Shown: positions 16,791-27,800, counted from the first letter of the stretch. The stretch is 64,000 bases of DNA from Planctomycetota bacterium (GCA_031254915.1 JAIRTL010000037.1:1-64000); one strand, 5' to 3'. Made by a program: numbers and translations. Notes: generated by a model from the sequence alone, not told the origin.

Positions 16791-17444
16791 ATGATTCGCG
16801 CGATCATCTTCGATATGGACGGCTGCCTCGCGGATACCGAGCCGATCATCACCGCCGCGTCGATCCGGGGGCTGGCGGAATACGGCGTCGCCGCGAAGCC
16901 GGAGGACTTCATCCCCTTCGTCGGCCGGGGGGACGACCTCTTCGTCGGCGGCGTGGCGGAAAAGTATGGCGTCCCCTACAAGGTGGAAATGAAGGAACGG
17001 GTGTACGAAATCTACCTCGACCTCGTCGGGAAGGACGGCAAGCCGATACGGGGCGTCCCGGAACTGCTTCGCAAGATCCACGACTCCGGGGCGCTCATGG
17101 CCGTCGGCTCGAGCGCCGACAAAGTGAAGGTCGAGGCCAACATCGCCTGCCTCGGCGTGCCGCGCGAATGGTTCACGGCGGTGGTCGACGGCACCATGTC
17201 GCCGAAGAAAAAACCTGCGCCCGACCTGTTCCTCATCGCCGCGCGGTTGCTTGGCGCCGAACCGGCCGAGTGCGCCGTCGTCGAGGACGCCGTTCACGGG
17301 ATCGAAGCCGCGCGCGCCGCGGGCATGCGCGCCGTCGGCGTGGCGAACACGCTTCCCGAGGCCGAACTCCTCTCGTCGGGCGCCGACGTCGTCCGCCCGG
17401 GAACCGGGGACGTCACCCTCGCCGACCTCGGACTGGAGGCGTAA
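16791..17444 (+). CDS. HAD-superfamily phosphatase, phosphoglucomutase-like subfamily
   Basis: Protein of 217 residues with a complete HAD core: motif I DMDGCLADTE (nucleophile Asp8), a helical cap, motif II serine in AVGSSADK, the lysine in SPKKKPAPD, and motif IV VVEDAVHGIEAARAAGM. This is subfamily IA, type beta-phosphoglucomutase/phosphoglycolate phosphatase; the substrate is open. It is followed after 5 bp by mutL, whose ribosome-binding site lies inside this gene's end. Confidence 0.85.
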   Translation: MIRAIIFDMDGCLADTEPIITAASIRGLAEYGVAAKPEDFIPFVGRGDDLFVGGVAEKYGVPYKVEMKERVYEIYLDLVGKDGKPIRGVPELLRKIHDSGALMAVGSSADKVKVEANIACLGVPREWFTAVVDGTMSPKKKPAPDLFLIAARLLGAEPAECAVVEDAVHGIEAARAAGMRAVGVANTLPEAELLSSGADVVRPGTGDVTLADLGLEA

Positions 17445-17449
17445 GCGGC

Positions 17450-19336
17450 TTGGCGAACAGAATCAGGGTCCTGCCGGAATCGGTCCAGAACAAGATCGCG
17501 GCTGGCGAAGTGGTCGAAAGCCCCGCCTCGGTCGTGAAGGAGTTGGTGGAAAATGCCATCGACGCCGGCGCGACCGATGTTTCCGTTGAAATGGAGGAGG
17601 GCGGCGGCCGCCTTATCAGGGTGTCCGACGACGGCTGCGGCATGGACGAGGCCGATCTCGTCCTCTCCCTCGACCGCCACGCGACAAGCAAGATCCGCGA
17701 GGTCGAGGACATCTTTTCCGTCGCCAGCCTCGGGTTTCGCGGCGAGGCGCTGCCGTCCATCGCGTCCGTCAGCCGCATGACCCTCCTCAGCGCCGTCGAC
17801 GGCGGCGAAGGGCGGGAGCTCGTCGCCGAGGCGGGCGAACGCACGCGCCTGTCCCCGGCGGCGGCGCGCAAGGGCACGCGCATCGAAGTGAGGGACATCT
17901 TTTTCAACACCCCGGCTCGTCGCAAGTTCCTGCGCGGCCCGGGGGCGGAAAACGCGCGCGCGGCGGCGGTAATGACCAGGATCTCCCTCGCCCACCCCCG
18001 CGTCGGCTTTCGGCTGCAAATCGACGGACGCATCTCCCTGGCGGCGCATCCGGCCGAAGGCTATATGCAGCGCATCGCCGACCTCCTCGGCAAGGGCAAG
18101 GGCGGGCGCTGGCTGCCGTTCACGACCGAGATCGCCGCCGGCGCGTCGGCGGAGGGCTTCCTCGCCGCGCCGCCGGAGAACAGGCACAACTCCACCGGCA
18201 TATTCCTTTTCGTCAACAACCGCTGGTTTTCGGACAGCGGCATGGCGTACTCGATCCGCGAGGCGGCGCAGGGCGCGGTGATGAGCGGCAAGTACCCGGT
18301 GGGCGTCTTCTACATAACGGTCGACCCCGGGCGCGTGGACGTGAACGTCCATCCCGCCAAGCGCGAAGTCCGCTTCGACAACGCCGATCTGATCGCGCGC
18401 GGCCTCAGGCGGGGCGTGCGGACGGCGCTGGCCGAGTTCGGCGCCTCGCCAACCAGCCGCACGCTGTCGAGCCCCGTTCTCAAGGGCGGGTTCGCGCCGG
18501 CCGCCGCACCGCCTGAGGCGGCGGCGGCGGTGCGAACGAGGCTTCGGCAGCCTGCAGCTCCAGCGCCGGAACGGGAGACGTTTTCGCGCCGGAGCGGCAG
18601 ATCGAACGATTTTTCGCGCGTCGACCTCGGCGCCGTCCGCGACGCCTTGCGGACAAACGACCGGAAGGACGCGCCGCCGGCCGCCGAACGCCGGCAACCG
18701 GCCGCCCCCGCCGGGAACGGCGACAACGCCGCCCCCAAACGGGCCACGGAGGAATTGCCGATCGGGTCGGCGGGAAAATATCGGCTTCTCGGACAGGCGG
18801 GCGGAAAATACATCGTCGTCGACAGTCCGGCGGGACTGATCATGATCGATCCGCACGCGTTGCATGAACGCTGGAATTACGACCGCCTGCGCGAACAGCG
18901 CGAGCGCGGGCGGTCGACGAGAAAGCTCCTCGTGCCGCTCGAATTGGCGCTCTCCCCCGTCGAGGCGGAGGCGGTGGTGGAGACGGCGCCGTCACTGGCT
19001 GAATTCGGCTTCGAAGTGCGGCTGCCGGAACCGAACCGGTTGACGGTCAGGGCGGCGCCGGCGTTTCTCGCGCCGTCCGATCTGGAGCAACTGCTCCGCC
19101 AGGTGCTGCTCGACATGGGCGGAATGCGGGCCGCGCTCGAGGTGCGCAGGGACAAACTTCTCGCCTCCCTCGCCTGCCGGTCGTCCGTGTTGCTGGGAAA
19201 AAATCTTCCCGACGAGGAGATCGACGCGTTATTGGACAAGTTTTATACGACGGGCCAGATGCCCACCTGTCCGCACGGCAGGCCGACGGCCATCTCCATT
19301 GCCTGGGAGGAGCTGGGAAGATTATTCGGCAGGTGA
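17450..19336 (+). CDS. mutL: DNA mismatch repair protein MutL
   Basis: Links mismatch recognition to strand incision. Of 628 residues, the N-terminal GHKL ATPase shows ENAIDAGATD, DDGCGM, GFRGEALPSI and GTRIEVRDIFFNTPARR. A low-complexity linker (about 335-430) joins the dimerisation domain, which has the endonuclease set DPHALHER (about 467; usual DxHAxxER), ACRSSVLLGK (about 571) and CPHGRPT (about 607), so this MutL should nick DNA itself. TTG 17450 is chosen: GGAGG lies 10 bp upstream and LANRIRVLPESVQNKIAAGE aligns with the family start. No mutS is in the window. Confidence 0.93.
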   Translation: MANRIRVLPESVQNKIAAGEVVESPASVVKELVENAIDAGATDVSVEMEEGGGRLIRVSDDGCGMDEADLVLSLDRHATSKIREVEDIFSVASLGFRGEALPSIASVSRMTLLSAVDGGEGRELVAEAGERTRLSPAAARKGTRIEVRDIFFNTPARRKFLRGPGAENARAAAVMTRISLAHPRVGFRLQIDGRISLAAHPAEGYMQRIADLLGKGKGGRWLPFTTEIAAGASAEGFLAAPPENRHNSTGIFLFVNNRWFSDSGMAYSIREAAQGAVMSGKYPVGVFYITVDPGRVDVNVHPAKREVRFDNADLIARGLRRGVRTALAEFGASPTSRTLSSPVLKGGFAPAAAPPEAAAAVRTRLRQPAAPAPERETFSRRSGRSNDFSRVDLGAVRDALRTNDRKDAPPAAERRQPAAPAGNGDNAAPKRATEELPIGSAGKYRLLGQAGGKYIVVDSPAGLIMIDPHALHERWNYDRLREQRERGRSTRKLLVPLELALSPVEAEAVVETAPSLAEFGFEVRLPEPNRLTVRAAPAFLAPSDLEQLLRQVLLDMGGMRAALEVRRDKLLASLACRSSVLLGKNLPDEEIDALLDKFYTTGQMPTCPHGRPTAISIAWEELGRLFGR

Positions 19337-19342
19337 ACGATA

Positions 19343-19370
19343 AGCGTCTTGCCATGGGACGCTGTTTTTT
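19343..19370 (+). terminator. Intrinsic terminator of mutL
   Basis: Stem AGCGTC (19343-19348) and GACGCT (19358-19363), 9-nt loop, then GTTTTTT (19364-19370). Confidence 0.8.
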
Positions 19371-19659
19371 AATAATCGGTGGAAGTTGATTCCGCCTGTG
19401 CGCCCATCGCGGCCGAATCCGGGGACGGCGTCCCGAAGGGTGGTATGCCGGAGTGCGCCGGAAATTCGGTTTTCAATCACATAACCTGTGTGCGCACTTC
19501 AGGCTGCAAGTTTTAGAAGCCGAAATTTCAAGCGGCTTCGGTATAAATGCCAAGGAAGCGGTTTTATTTGGAAAGCCGGTCCCAATCGTGCGCGTTCTCG
19601 GGAGACAGGGGAAACGGTTCCCCGGAATCCCGCCGCGCCGGTCTGCTGAGGATGTTCAG
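19371..19659 (+). other. Intergenic region before the S41 protease gene
   Basis: About 290 bp without a convincing gene. TATAAA at 19542-19547 could be a -10 box for the protease gene, but I see no good -35 at the right distance. A GAGGAT ribosome-binding site precedes the ATG at 19660. Confidence 0.4.
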
Positions 19660-21834
19660 ATGAAGCAAAAAATTCCGTTCGTCGCGGTCGCGGTTTTCGT
19701 GTTTTCCCTGGCGTGCCCACCCGCCCATCCGGGCGATTCGGTGTCGGCGATTCTGGCCGCGCAATCCCTGCTCCCCGATGAGCCGGCCTGGGATGCCGCC
19801 CTGGCGCTCAAGCGCCTGGGCCCGCAGGCGGAGGCGGATATCGCCGCCGCCGCCGCCGACCCGGCACAGACCGTGCCGGCGCGGCTCGCCGCCGGAGCGG
19901 CGCTTCTGCAACTGGGAGCGCAGCGCGAAGGGGCGCTCGCCATTGAGACGGTGATTCTCGACGAGCTCGCCCCGCTCGAACGCAGGATCGAGGGCGCGCA
20001 GCTTCTCGGAAAATGGGGCGGCGAATACGCCACCGCCCGCCTCGGCCTCCTCATGGACGGCCCGGGCATTCCGGAACGGCTGCGGGTCGAACTCGCGTAC
20101 AATCTCTGGAAGCTGTCGTCGCGGCCGCAGGCCTACGTGCTGCTCGAGGACATCCGCCTGCACGGGGCCAGCCCGCTCGCCCGCGCCGAGGCGCTTCTCG
20201 CCCTGGCGCAAACCGACCGCTTCCCCGCCCTCAAGGACGAGGTGCGCAAACTCGCCGAGGCGCCCGGCGCCATGGGCGAACGCGCCAACCATCTCCTGCT
20301 CATCAACGCGCGCCTCGACGACGAGATCCGCCGCGACGACTTCACCGTGAGGCTCATCTCCGAGGTGGTGCAGAAAGTCAGGGACTACTACGCCGTCGAC
20401 GAGGAGGACAAGGAGCAGGTCAAACGCCTGCAGCCGAAAAACCTCGGCGAAACAAGCGCGCAGGCGCTCCTTTATTCCCTCGACCAGTTCAACGACTACC
20501 TCAACGAAGAGGATTCGGCCGAGTTCGAGGCCCAGCTCAAGGCCAATTACGGCGGCATCGGCGCCTGGGTCGGCATGCGCGACAACCGCTTCACCATTCT
20601 CACCCCGATGTACGACAAGCCCGCCTACCAGGCCGGCCTCAGGCCGATGGACGTGATCGACCGCGTCGACGACATGGACATCACGGAAATGAAGCAGAAC
20701 GAAATCATCAAGATGCTCAAGGGCGAGCCGAATTCGATGGTGAACGTCCGCGTCCACCGTCGCGGCTGGAAGGAGCCGCGCACCGTCGCGGTCAAGCGCG
20801 AGATAATCCAGATCGACTCCGTTCTCCATCAGGTGCTTCCGGGCGACATCGGCTACATCAAGATCAACTCCTTCAACGAAGGCGACCCGTTCCGCCGGAT
20901 CAAGAGCACGGCGGGACTGGTCAAGGACGCGCTCACCGAATTCAACCGCCTCGGAGTCAAGGGCGTGATTCTCGACCTCGCCAACAACCCCGGAGGGGTG
21001 ATGGTGAGCGGCGTCGACGTGGCCAAACTGTTCATCGGCGACAGCAAGCTCATCGTCTCCAGCCGGGGCCGGCGCAACGATCGGCGCACCACCACCTACA
21101 AGGCCGGATTCGGGCGCCCCTTCTACCGCGCGCCGGCGGTCGTCGTCGTGAACGAAGGCACCGCCTCCGCCGCCGAAATCGTCGCCGGCGCCATGCGCGA
21201 CCACAAACGGGCGCCGCTGGCCGGCAGAAAGACCTACGGCAAGGGATCGGTGCAGTCCCTGATGCCGGTGCGAACAACCCGCGACCGCGCCCGCATCAAG
21301 CTGACGGTGGCGAAATACTACCTCCCCAACGGCGAGACGATCCACCGCAAGGGCATCGAACCCGACCGCAAAGTGCCGGAACCCGACCTCTCCGTCGCCG
21401 AGGCGGAAGCGCGCTGGAAGATCCGCGACCAGCACGACGTCCAGTTCTGGCTCGAGGAAAACAACCGCTTCGAACGCCACGAGCGGACGTACAGGGATCT
21501 CCTCGAGTTCGACAACTTCAATCCGTCCCTGTATCCGGAATTCGATTCGCTGTATGAAACGCTCGTCGCCAAGTATCCGAAGGAGAAGATTGACCGCGAA
21601 CTTGTGCGCAAGGAGATCCGCTACGGCATCGCGTCCTACCTCCGAGACTTCAAGGGCGAAAGCCAGTACGTCGACCTCGAGGAATCGGCCGAGCTTCAGG
21701 AAGCGGTCATGACCCTCGGCGAGTCGATCGGCGGCCTGCCGGACACCCCCCTCTTCGCTGCCATCGCCAAGGCGGCCATGGAGAACCGCGCCAAGCTGGC
21801 CGAGGAGGGGGACGACTTGGCTGAAGGTGAATAG
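19660..21834 (+). CDS. Secreted HEAT-PDZ-S41 carboxyl-terminal processing protease
   Basis: Protein of 724 residues with a signal peptide (MKQKIPFVAVAVFVFSLACP), so periplasmic or lipoprotein-like (a cysteine lies at its end). Residues about 25-215 are helical HEAT-like repeats (repeated ARLAAGAALLQLG, ARAEALLALAQ), then a linker, a PDZ domain (about 295-380) and the S41 core. The catalytic serine is in NEGTASAAEIVAGAM and the lysine in KTYGKGSVQSL, the Ser-Lys dyad of CtpA/Prc. A long charged C-terminal extension follows. Compared with CtpA the HEAT-like N-terminal third is additional. Its end overlaps an alternative folC start. Confidence 0.88.
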   Translation: MKQKIPFVAVAVFVFSLACPPAHPGDSVSAILAAQSLLPDEPAWDAALALKRLGPQAEADIAAAAADPAQTVPARLAAGAALLQLGAQREGALAIETVILDELAPLERRIEGAQLLGKWGGEYATARLGLLMDGPGIPERLRVELAYNLWKLSSRPQAYVLLEDIRLHGASPLARAEALLALAQTDRFPALKDEVRKLAEAPGAMGERANHLLLINARLDDEIRRDDFTVRLISEVVQKVRDYYAVDEEDKEQVKRLQPKNLGETSAQALLYSLDQFNDYLNEEDSAEFEAQLKANYGGIGAWVGMRDNRFTILTPMYDKPAYQAGLRPMDVIDRVDDMDITEMKQNEIIKMLKGEPNSMVNVRVHRRGWKEPRTVAVKREIIQIDSVLHQVLPGDIGYIKINSFNEGDPFRRIKSTAGLVKDALTEFNRLGVKGVILDLANNPGGVMVSGVDVAKLFIGDSKLIVSSRGRRNDRRTTTYKAGFGRPFYRAPAVVVVNEGTASAAEIVAGAMRDHKRAPLAGRKTYGKGSVQSLMPVRTTRDRARIKLTVAKYYLPNGETIHRKGIEPDRKVPEPDLSVAEAEARWKIRDQHDVQFWLEENNRFERHERTYRDLLEFDNFNPSLYPEFDSLYETLVAKYPKEKIDRELVRKEIRYGIASYLRDFKGESQYVDLEESAELQEAVMTLGESIGGLPDTPLFAAIAKAAMENRAKLAEEGDDLAEGE

Positions 21835-21862
21835 CCGCCCGTTGGACAAAGACAGGAGCAAG

Positions 21863-23260
21863 ATGGACACAACCACGGTCACCGAATACCAGGAGGCGAT
21901 TCAGCGCCTCGACTCCTTCATGAACTTCGAGCGGAACCCGGCGGCCCTGTCGGCGGGCGGCTTCGGCACCGAACGCATGGCGAACCTGATGCGCCGCATC
22001 GGGTCGCCGCACCTGACGATGCCGGCCGTGCACATCGCCGGCACCAAGGGAAAGGGATCGACCGCGCACCTCGTCGCGGCCGCGCTCACGGCGTCGAAAA
22101 TCATGGTCGGTCTCTACACTTCGCCGCACGTCAACGACCTGCGCGAGCGCATCGTCATCGGGCGGCGTCCGGTGAACGAGCGCCGGTTCGCCCTCGCGGC
22201 GCGGACCGCGCTCAAGGCGGCGGAGGACATGCGCGCCGACGGCCATGAACCCAGCTACTTCGAGGTCCTGACCGCGATCGCGTTCCAGTTTTTCCACAAC
22301 GCCGGCGTCGAGGTCGTGGTCCTGGAAGCGGGGCTCGGCGGCAGGCTGGACGCGACGAACCTCCCCGACCTTCCGGTCCTCGCCACCGGCATTTCGTCGA
22401 TCAGCCGCGACCATGAGGATATTCTCGGCGCCGACCTGCCGCTTATCGCGGCGGAAAAGGCGGGGATCATCCGCCGGAACGTGCCGGTCGCGACGTCCGT
22501 CACCGAGCCGGGCGCGCTCGACGTCATCATCAAAACGGCCGCGGCGATGGAATCGCCGCTCTTCCGCGTCGGCGAGGACGTCCGCTTTTCGCGCCGCGAA
22601 AACAGGCAGCCGCCCCCGCGCCCCGAACGCGGCCAGCGCATCGACTTCGAAACGTGGCGCGCACTCTACCCGGACGTCTCCCTCGGCCTCCTCGGCGACC
22701 ACCAGGCCGAAAACGCCGCCCTCGCGTTGGCGCTGGTCGAACTGTTCATGGACGGCTCGAGCCGCGGCCCGCTGGACGGCGGCGCGCTCAGGAGCGGCTG
22801 GCGCAACCTGGCGATCCCCGCGCGCATGGAAATCCTCGGCGGCCGCCCGCGGCTGGTCGTCGACGGCGGCCACAACCCCTCCGCCGCCTGGGCGGTGGCG
22901 GAAGCGGTCGCCGGCGTCTTTCCCGCCGAACGCCGCGTCCTCGTGTTCGGCTCCGCCGCCGACAAGGATTCGCGCACCATGCTGCGGATCCTCGCGCCGC
23001 TTTTCGACAGGATCGTGTTCTCGGCCTACGACTCGCCGCGCGCGAAGACGGCGACGGAACTGATGGCCGAACTGGCGGAACTGGGCCGGGGAGACAAGGG
23101 AACGGCGGCCGAGTCGCCGGCGCGGGCGCTTGAACTGGCGCGCGGCCTCGTCCCGGACGATGGATTGATCCTCGCCTTCGGCAGCTTCTATCTGGCGGGC
23201 GAAGTGCGCTCGGCGGCGCTCGCCGCCGAGCGGGACTCGCCGGGGAAACCGGTTCCGTAA
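21863..23260 (+). CDS. folC: Folylpolyglutamate synthase / dihydrofolate synthase
   Basis: Adds glutamate to folates (and possibly to dihydropteroate). The 465 residues have the P-loop HIAGTKGKGSTAHLVA (about 61), SPHVNDLRERI, and the Mur-ligase-like core VVLEAGLGGRLDATN with the binding Asp/His region VDGGHNPSA (about 334). ATG 21863 has AGGAG at the right spacing; a GTG at 21827 overlapping the protease stop is also possible and would add 12 residues. There is no sequence sign that tells mono- from bifunctional use. Confidence 0.9.
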   Translation: MDTTTVTEYQEAIQRLDSFMNFERNPAALSAGGFGTERMANLMRRIGSPHLTMPAVHIAGTKGKGSTAHLVAAALTASKIMVGLYTSPHVNDLRERIVIGRRPVNERRFALAARTALKAAEDMRADGHEPSYFEVLTAIAFQFFHNAGVEVVVLEAGLGGRLDATNLPDLPVLATGISSISRDHEDILGADLPLIAAEKAGIIRRNVPVATSVTEPGALDVIIKTAAAMESPLFRVGEDVRFSRRENRQPPPRPERGQRIDFETWRALYPDVSLGLLGDHQAENAALALALVELFMDGSSRGPLDGGALRSGWRNLAIPARMEILGGRPRLVVDGGHNPSAAWAVAEAVAGVFPAERRVLVFGSAADKDSRTMLRILAPLFDRIVFSAYDSPRAKTATELMAELAELGRGDKGTAAESPARALELARGLVPDDGLILAFGSFYLAGEVRSAALAAERDSPGKPVP

Positions 23261-23261
23261 A

Positions 23262-23280
23262 GGGCGAATGCCCGTTTTTT
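23262..23280 (+). terminator. Short possible terminator after folC
   Basis: GGGC-GAAT-GCCC (23262-23273) followed by G and six T (23275-23280). The stem is only 4 bp, so termination may be partial; the next gene starts 28 bp later. Confidence 0.5.
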
Positions 23281-23308
23281 CCACTGGCCACATATTCGAA
23301 GGATCGTC

Positions 23309-24337
23309 ATGAACAAGCTAATCCGCGCCTCGCTCATTTCGGTGGCACCGCTTTTCGCCATCTTCGCCGTCCCCGCTTCCGCCGGCGAACTGCCCGACGG
23401 ACTCTACGCCCGCCTCGATACGACGAAGGGCGTCATCGTCTGTCGGTTGTTTTTCGAAGAGGCGCCGTTGACGGTCGCGAACTTCGTCGGCCTCGCGGAG
23501 GGCAAACTCGAAACGTCGACGAAGAACGGTCAGCCGTTTTACGACGGCATAACCTTCCACCGGGTGATAGGCGATTTCATGATCCAGGGCGGCGATCCCA
23601 CCGGATCCGGCAGCGGCGGCCCTGGTTACAGCTTCGAGGACGAGATCGTCCCCTCGCTTAAGCACGACTCTCCCGGCATCCTGTCCATGGCCAACGCCGG
23701 CCCGGACACGAACGGCAGCCAGTTCTTCATCACCCATGTTCCCACGCCGCACCTCGACGGCAAGCACGCCGTCTTCGGCAAGGTGGTGTCCGGACAGGAC
23801 GTCGTCGACAAGATCGCCAAGGGCGACAAGATGGAGAAGGTGACGATCGTTCGCGTCGGCCCTGCGGCCGAAGCCTTCCGGATCGACCACGCCAGGTTCC
23901 AGCGGCTTCAGGCCGCGAACAAGGGGCGTCTCGCCAGGTTGACCGGGGAAGCGGATGAAAAGGAAGCGCAGTACGGCAAGGAAATCCGCGAACTCGAAAA
24001 GCGGGCGAAAACGACGGAGTCGGGCCTGAAATACGTCGTTCTCCGGGAAGGCGCCGGCGACAAGCCGCGTCCGGGTCAGACGATCCAGGCGCATTACACC
24101 GGCCGGTTCATGGATGGGCGCGTCTTCGACACCTCCAGGGAACGCGGCCCCTTCTCCTTCCCGGTCGGCAAGGGGAGAGTGATCCGGGGCTGGGACGAGG
24201 CGCTTCTCGACATGCGCGTCGGCGAAAAGCGGGCGTTGATTCTGCCGCCCGGGCTCGCCTATGGCAGGGAAGGCGCCGGCGAAGGCGTCATCCCGCCGAA
24301 CGCGACCCTGTTTTTCGAGGTGGAACGGCTGAAATAG
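23309..24337 (+). CDS. Secreted peptidyl-prolyl isomerase, cyclophilin-FKBP fusion
   Basis: Protein of 342 residues with a signal peptide (residues 1-26, ending PASAGE). Residues about 32-190 form a cyclophilin domain ([20 protein letters not shown], then [16 protein letters not shown]). A charged coiled linker (about 195-240) leads to an FKBP domain (about 240-342: [38 protein letters not shown]). Both domains retain their core catalytic residues (cyclophilin FHR and QFFIT; FKBP Y, FD and VIxGW), so both may be active. Likely acts on protein folding outside the cytoplasm. The order of the two folds in one secreted chain is unusual. Confidence 0.9.
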   Translation: MNKLIRASLISVAPLFAIFAVPASAGELPDGLYARLDTTKGVIVCRLFFEEAPLTVANFVGLAEGKLETSTKNGQPFYDGITFHRVIGDFMIQGGDPTGSGSGGPGYSFEDEIVPSLKHDSPGILSMANAGPDTNGSQFFITHVPTPHLDGKHAVFGKVVSGQDVVDKIAKGDKMEKVTIVRVGPAAEAFRIDHARFQRLQAANKGRLARLTGEADEKEAQYGKEIRELEKRAKTTESGLKYVVLREGAGDKPRPGQTIQAHYTGRFMDGRVFDTSRERGPFSFPVGKGRVIRGWDEALLDMRVGEKRALILPPGLAYGREGAGEGVIPPNATLFFEVERLK

Positions 24338-24889
24338 GGCATGCCATACCGCTCACGGCGGGAAGAATCGCGGCGAAACCGGGAGATCATGATTTTCCCG
24401 TTCGGTCCGCCGCCGTCTTTCGGCGCGGAATCGATCCGGCCGGCGCAGTCCATCGCCGAATTCATTGCATTCGCCATCGCGGCGGCGCTGCACAAAAAGA
24501 TCGTGGACGGAGTCGACGCCGGGAAGGCGAGGGAATCGGTCCGCCTTGCCGCGGCGTGACCGCCGCCGCCGTCATCGACACCCATGAATGCCGCAGGCGT
24601 CCGAAGCCGGGCGTCTGCCGTTTTCATAACTTCTTGTCATATAATGGATACGACAATCACGGCAAAAATTGGGCCGTCACTCTCGCCAAAACGCGGAAAG
24701 ACGGCTATACTTATGAATCGGCGGGTGGATTATTCTTGTTTCCGGAAAACCGGAACGAAAAGCTCCGGTGCGCCATAGCGCGCCGCCCCTCTTCCGGATG
24801 CGCCGGGCGCGGGAGAGAGCGCGAAAGCGTTCGCGCCGACAAGACGCCGGCGTTCACCGGCGCCTTTTGACCGGCGTTGCGGAGTACCG
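24338..24889 (+). other. Intergenic region before dnaE, with a possible promoter
   Basis: About 550 bp without a gene I can support; short frames (for example 24341-24559) have no recognisable content. An AT-rich patch near 24620-24660 contains a perfect TATAAT (24640-24645) but only a weak -35. A small hairpin CGCCGG-CGTTCA-CCGGCG with four T lies at 24845-24868, just before the dnaE ribosome-binding site GGAG, and might act as an attenuator or leftover terminator. Confidence 0.45.
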
Positions 24890-27800
24890 ATGACAGCCCC
24901 CTTCGTGCATCTGCATGTTCACTCGCATTACTCGCCCCGCGACGGCGTCATGCTTGTCGACAAGATGGTCGCGCGCGCCAGGGAGCTCGAGCAGCCGGCC
25001 ATCGCGCTGACCGACCACGGCGTCATGTACGGCGTCATCGACCTGTACAACACCGCCAAGGCGGCGGGCGTCAAACCGCTCGTCGGTTTCGAGGCGTACG
25101 TCGCCCCGGGCGACCGGCGCGACAAGAGCAAAAGCGAGCAGTACGCATACAACCATCTCACCCTTCTCGCCAGGAATTACGAAGGCTACCAGAACCTGTC
25201 CCGCCTGTGTTCGGAAGGCTTCCTCACCGGCTTCTACACCTATCCCCGCATCGACAAGGAAATCCTCCGCGAGTGGAGCGGCGGCGTGGTCGCCTTGTCC
25301 GGATGCCTTCGCGGGGAAATCCCGCAGACGCTTCTCGCCGGCAAGTTCGATCTCGCGGAAAAGGCGGCGCTCGAATACCGGGACATCTTCGGCGCCGGGC
25401 ATTTTTTCCTCGAGATCATGGACAACGGCATACCGGAGCAGAAGCAGATTCTCGCGCCGATGCGGGAACTGTCCAACAGGACGGGCATTCCGCTCGTGGC
25501 GACGGCGGATTCGCACTATCTTCTTCCCGGACAGTCGGACATCCAGGACACCATGATCTGCATCAGCACCGGGAAGCTGCTCACGGACGCGCTGCGCATG
25601 CACGCCGACGGCAACGCGCACCTCAAATCCGGCGACGAGATGCTCGCCGCCCTGCCCGGCTTCGAGGACGCGGTCGAGAGGACGCTGGAGGTCGCCGACA
25701 TCTGCAACCTCGTCCTGCCGACGGGCGAGTTCCATCTGCCGAGGCTGTCCATCCCGGACGGCATGACCGCGCCGGAGTACCTGGAAAAGCTGTGCGTCGA
25801 AGGCCTCAAGAAGCGGTACGCCGATCCGCTGCCGCCGGAAGTCAGGGCCCGCCTCGACAAGGAGAAGGAAGTCATCGTCAAGATGGGCTTCCCGGAGTAT
25901 TTCCTTATCGTCTGGGACGTGGTCAAGTTCGCCCGCGAAAACGGCATACCGGTCGGTCCCGGGCGCGGTTCGGCTGCCGGGTCCATCGTCGCCTACGGCC
26001 TCGGGATCACGAACCTCGATCCCCTCAAGTACGACCTCTTCTTCGAGCGCTTCCTCAACGAAGGCCGGAACGAAATGCCGGACATCGACCTCGACTTCGA
26101 CAAGGAGCGCCGCCAGGAGGTGGTGACCCACATTATTCAGACGCACGGCGCCGACCATTGCGCGAAGATCATCACCTTCGGCTGCCTGTCGTTGAAGTCG
26201 GGGATCCGCGACGTCGGGAGGGTGATGGGCGTGCCGCTGTCCCGCGTCGACGGCCTCGCCAAACTGGTGCCGGGCGACTTCAAGCCGGAAAAGGGGAGGA
26301 CGCCGCTCGAGTCGGCGCTCGCCACCATCCCCGAACTCAAGGAGGAATATGACGCCGACCCGGAGGTGAAGAAGCTCTTGGACGGCGTCGGCGAACTTGA
26401 GGGCGTCATGCGCAACACCGGCGTCCACGCCGCGGGCGTTCTCGTCGCCGACCGGCCGATCACCGACTACGGGCCGCTGGCGGCGCGGGACGGCGAAGTC
26501 ACCACCCAATACGAAATGAAGGCGCTGGAAAAGCTCGGACTGTGCAAGATCGACGTGCTTGGGCTGGAAACGCTGTCGCTTCTCAAGAACGCCGTCGCCA
26601 TCGTCAAGCGAACGCGCGGCGTCGACGTCGACCTGGACGCCATCCCGCTCGACGACAAGCCGACCTTCGACATGCTTTCGCGCGGCGACTCCAAGGGCGT
26701 TTTCCAGTTCGAGTCGCGCGGCTTCCGTCAGCTGCTTTCCCGCCTCAAGCCGGACGTCTTCGAGGACCTGATCGCCGCCGTCGCCATCTACCGTCCCGGC
26801 CCCATGCAGTTCCTCGACAGCTTCATCAACCGCAAGAACGGCAGCGAACCGATCAGCTACCTGCATCCCCTGATGGAGCCGATCCTCAACAACACATACG
26901 GCCTCATCCTCTACCAGGAACAGGTCCAGGCGCTGGCGCAGGACCTGGCCGGGTTCACATTGTCCGAAGGCGACCTGATGCGGCGGGCGATGGGGAAGAA
27001 GGACGCCAAGCTGATGGCGTCCTACCGCGAGGTGTTTATCCGCCAGGGCGCGCCGACGATCGGCGCGGCGACGGCGGAGAAGGTCTTCGACCAGATCCAG
27101 GTCTTCGCCGGCTACGGCTTCAACAAATCGCATTCCGCCTGTTACGCGATGATCGCCTACCAGACCGCCTACCTCAAATGCCATTTCCCGAAGGAATACA
27201 TGGCGGCCCTGCTGACGATCAGCCGGGGCGACTCGGACGACATCGTCACCTACATGACCGACGCCGAAGATGCGGGCATCAAGGTGCTGCCGGTGGACGT
27301 GAACAGGTCGGACGCGTTTTTCTCCGTGGAGGGGAACGCCGTCCGCTTCGGGCTCGCCGCCGTGAAGGGCCTCGGCGACGGCGCGGCGCAGGCGATCGAG
27401 AACGAGCGCCGGGAAAACGGCGAATTCACCGACCTCTTCGACTTCTGCGCCCGGGTCGACATGCGTTCCGTCAACAAGGGGGCGATGGAGGCGCTGGTGA
27501 AGGCGGGAGCGATGGACCGCTTCGGCGAGGGCCGGGCATCGCTCGCCGCCGGGCTCGAATCGGCGATCGGCGCCGGAACGGCGGAGCGCAAGGCGAAGGC
27601 GTCGGGACAAATGGGACTGTTCTCCAGCGCGCCTGGGGAAATCCCGAAGCCGGCCCTGCCCCGCGTCCCGGAATGGAGCGAGGAGCAAAAGCTCAAGTTC
27701 GAGAAGGCGGTGCTCGGCTTCTACTCGAGTTCGCATCCCCTCGCCGAGCACGCCGCCAAAATCAAGGTCTTCGCCACCGCCTCCATCCGCGACCTCGCCG

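Noticed and set aside
16757-17449. N-terminal extension of MutL by about 230 residues
   Set aside because: This part is an out-of-frame reading of the HAD phosphatase gene; MutL homology begins at TTG 17450 with a ribosome-binding site.
24341-24559. 72-residue frame before dnaE
   Set aside because: No homology visible and no good start signal; the region looks intergenic.
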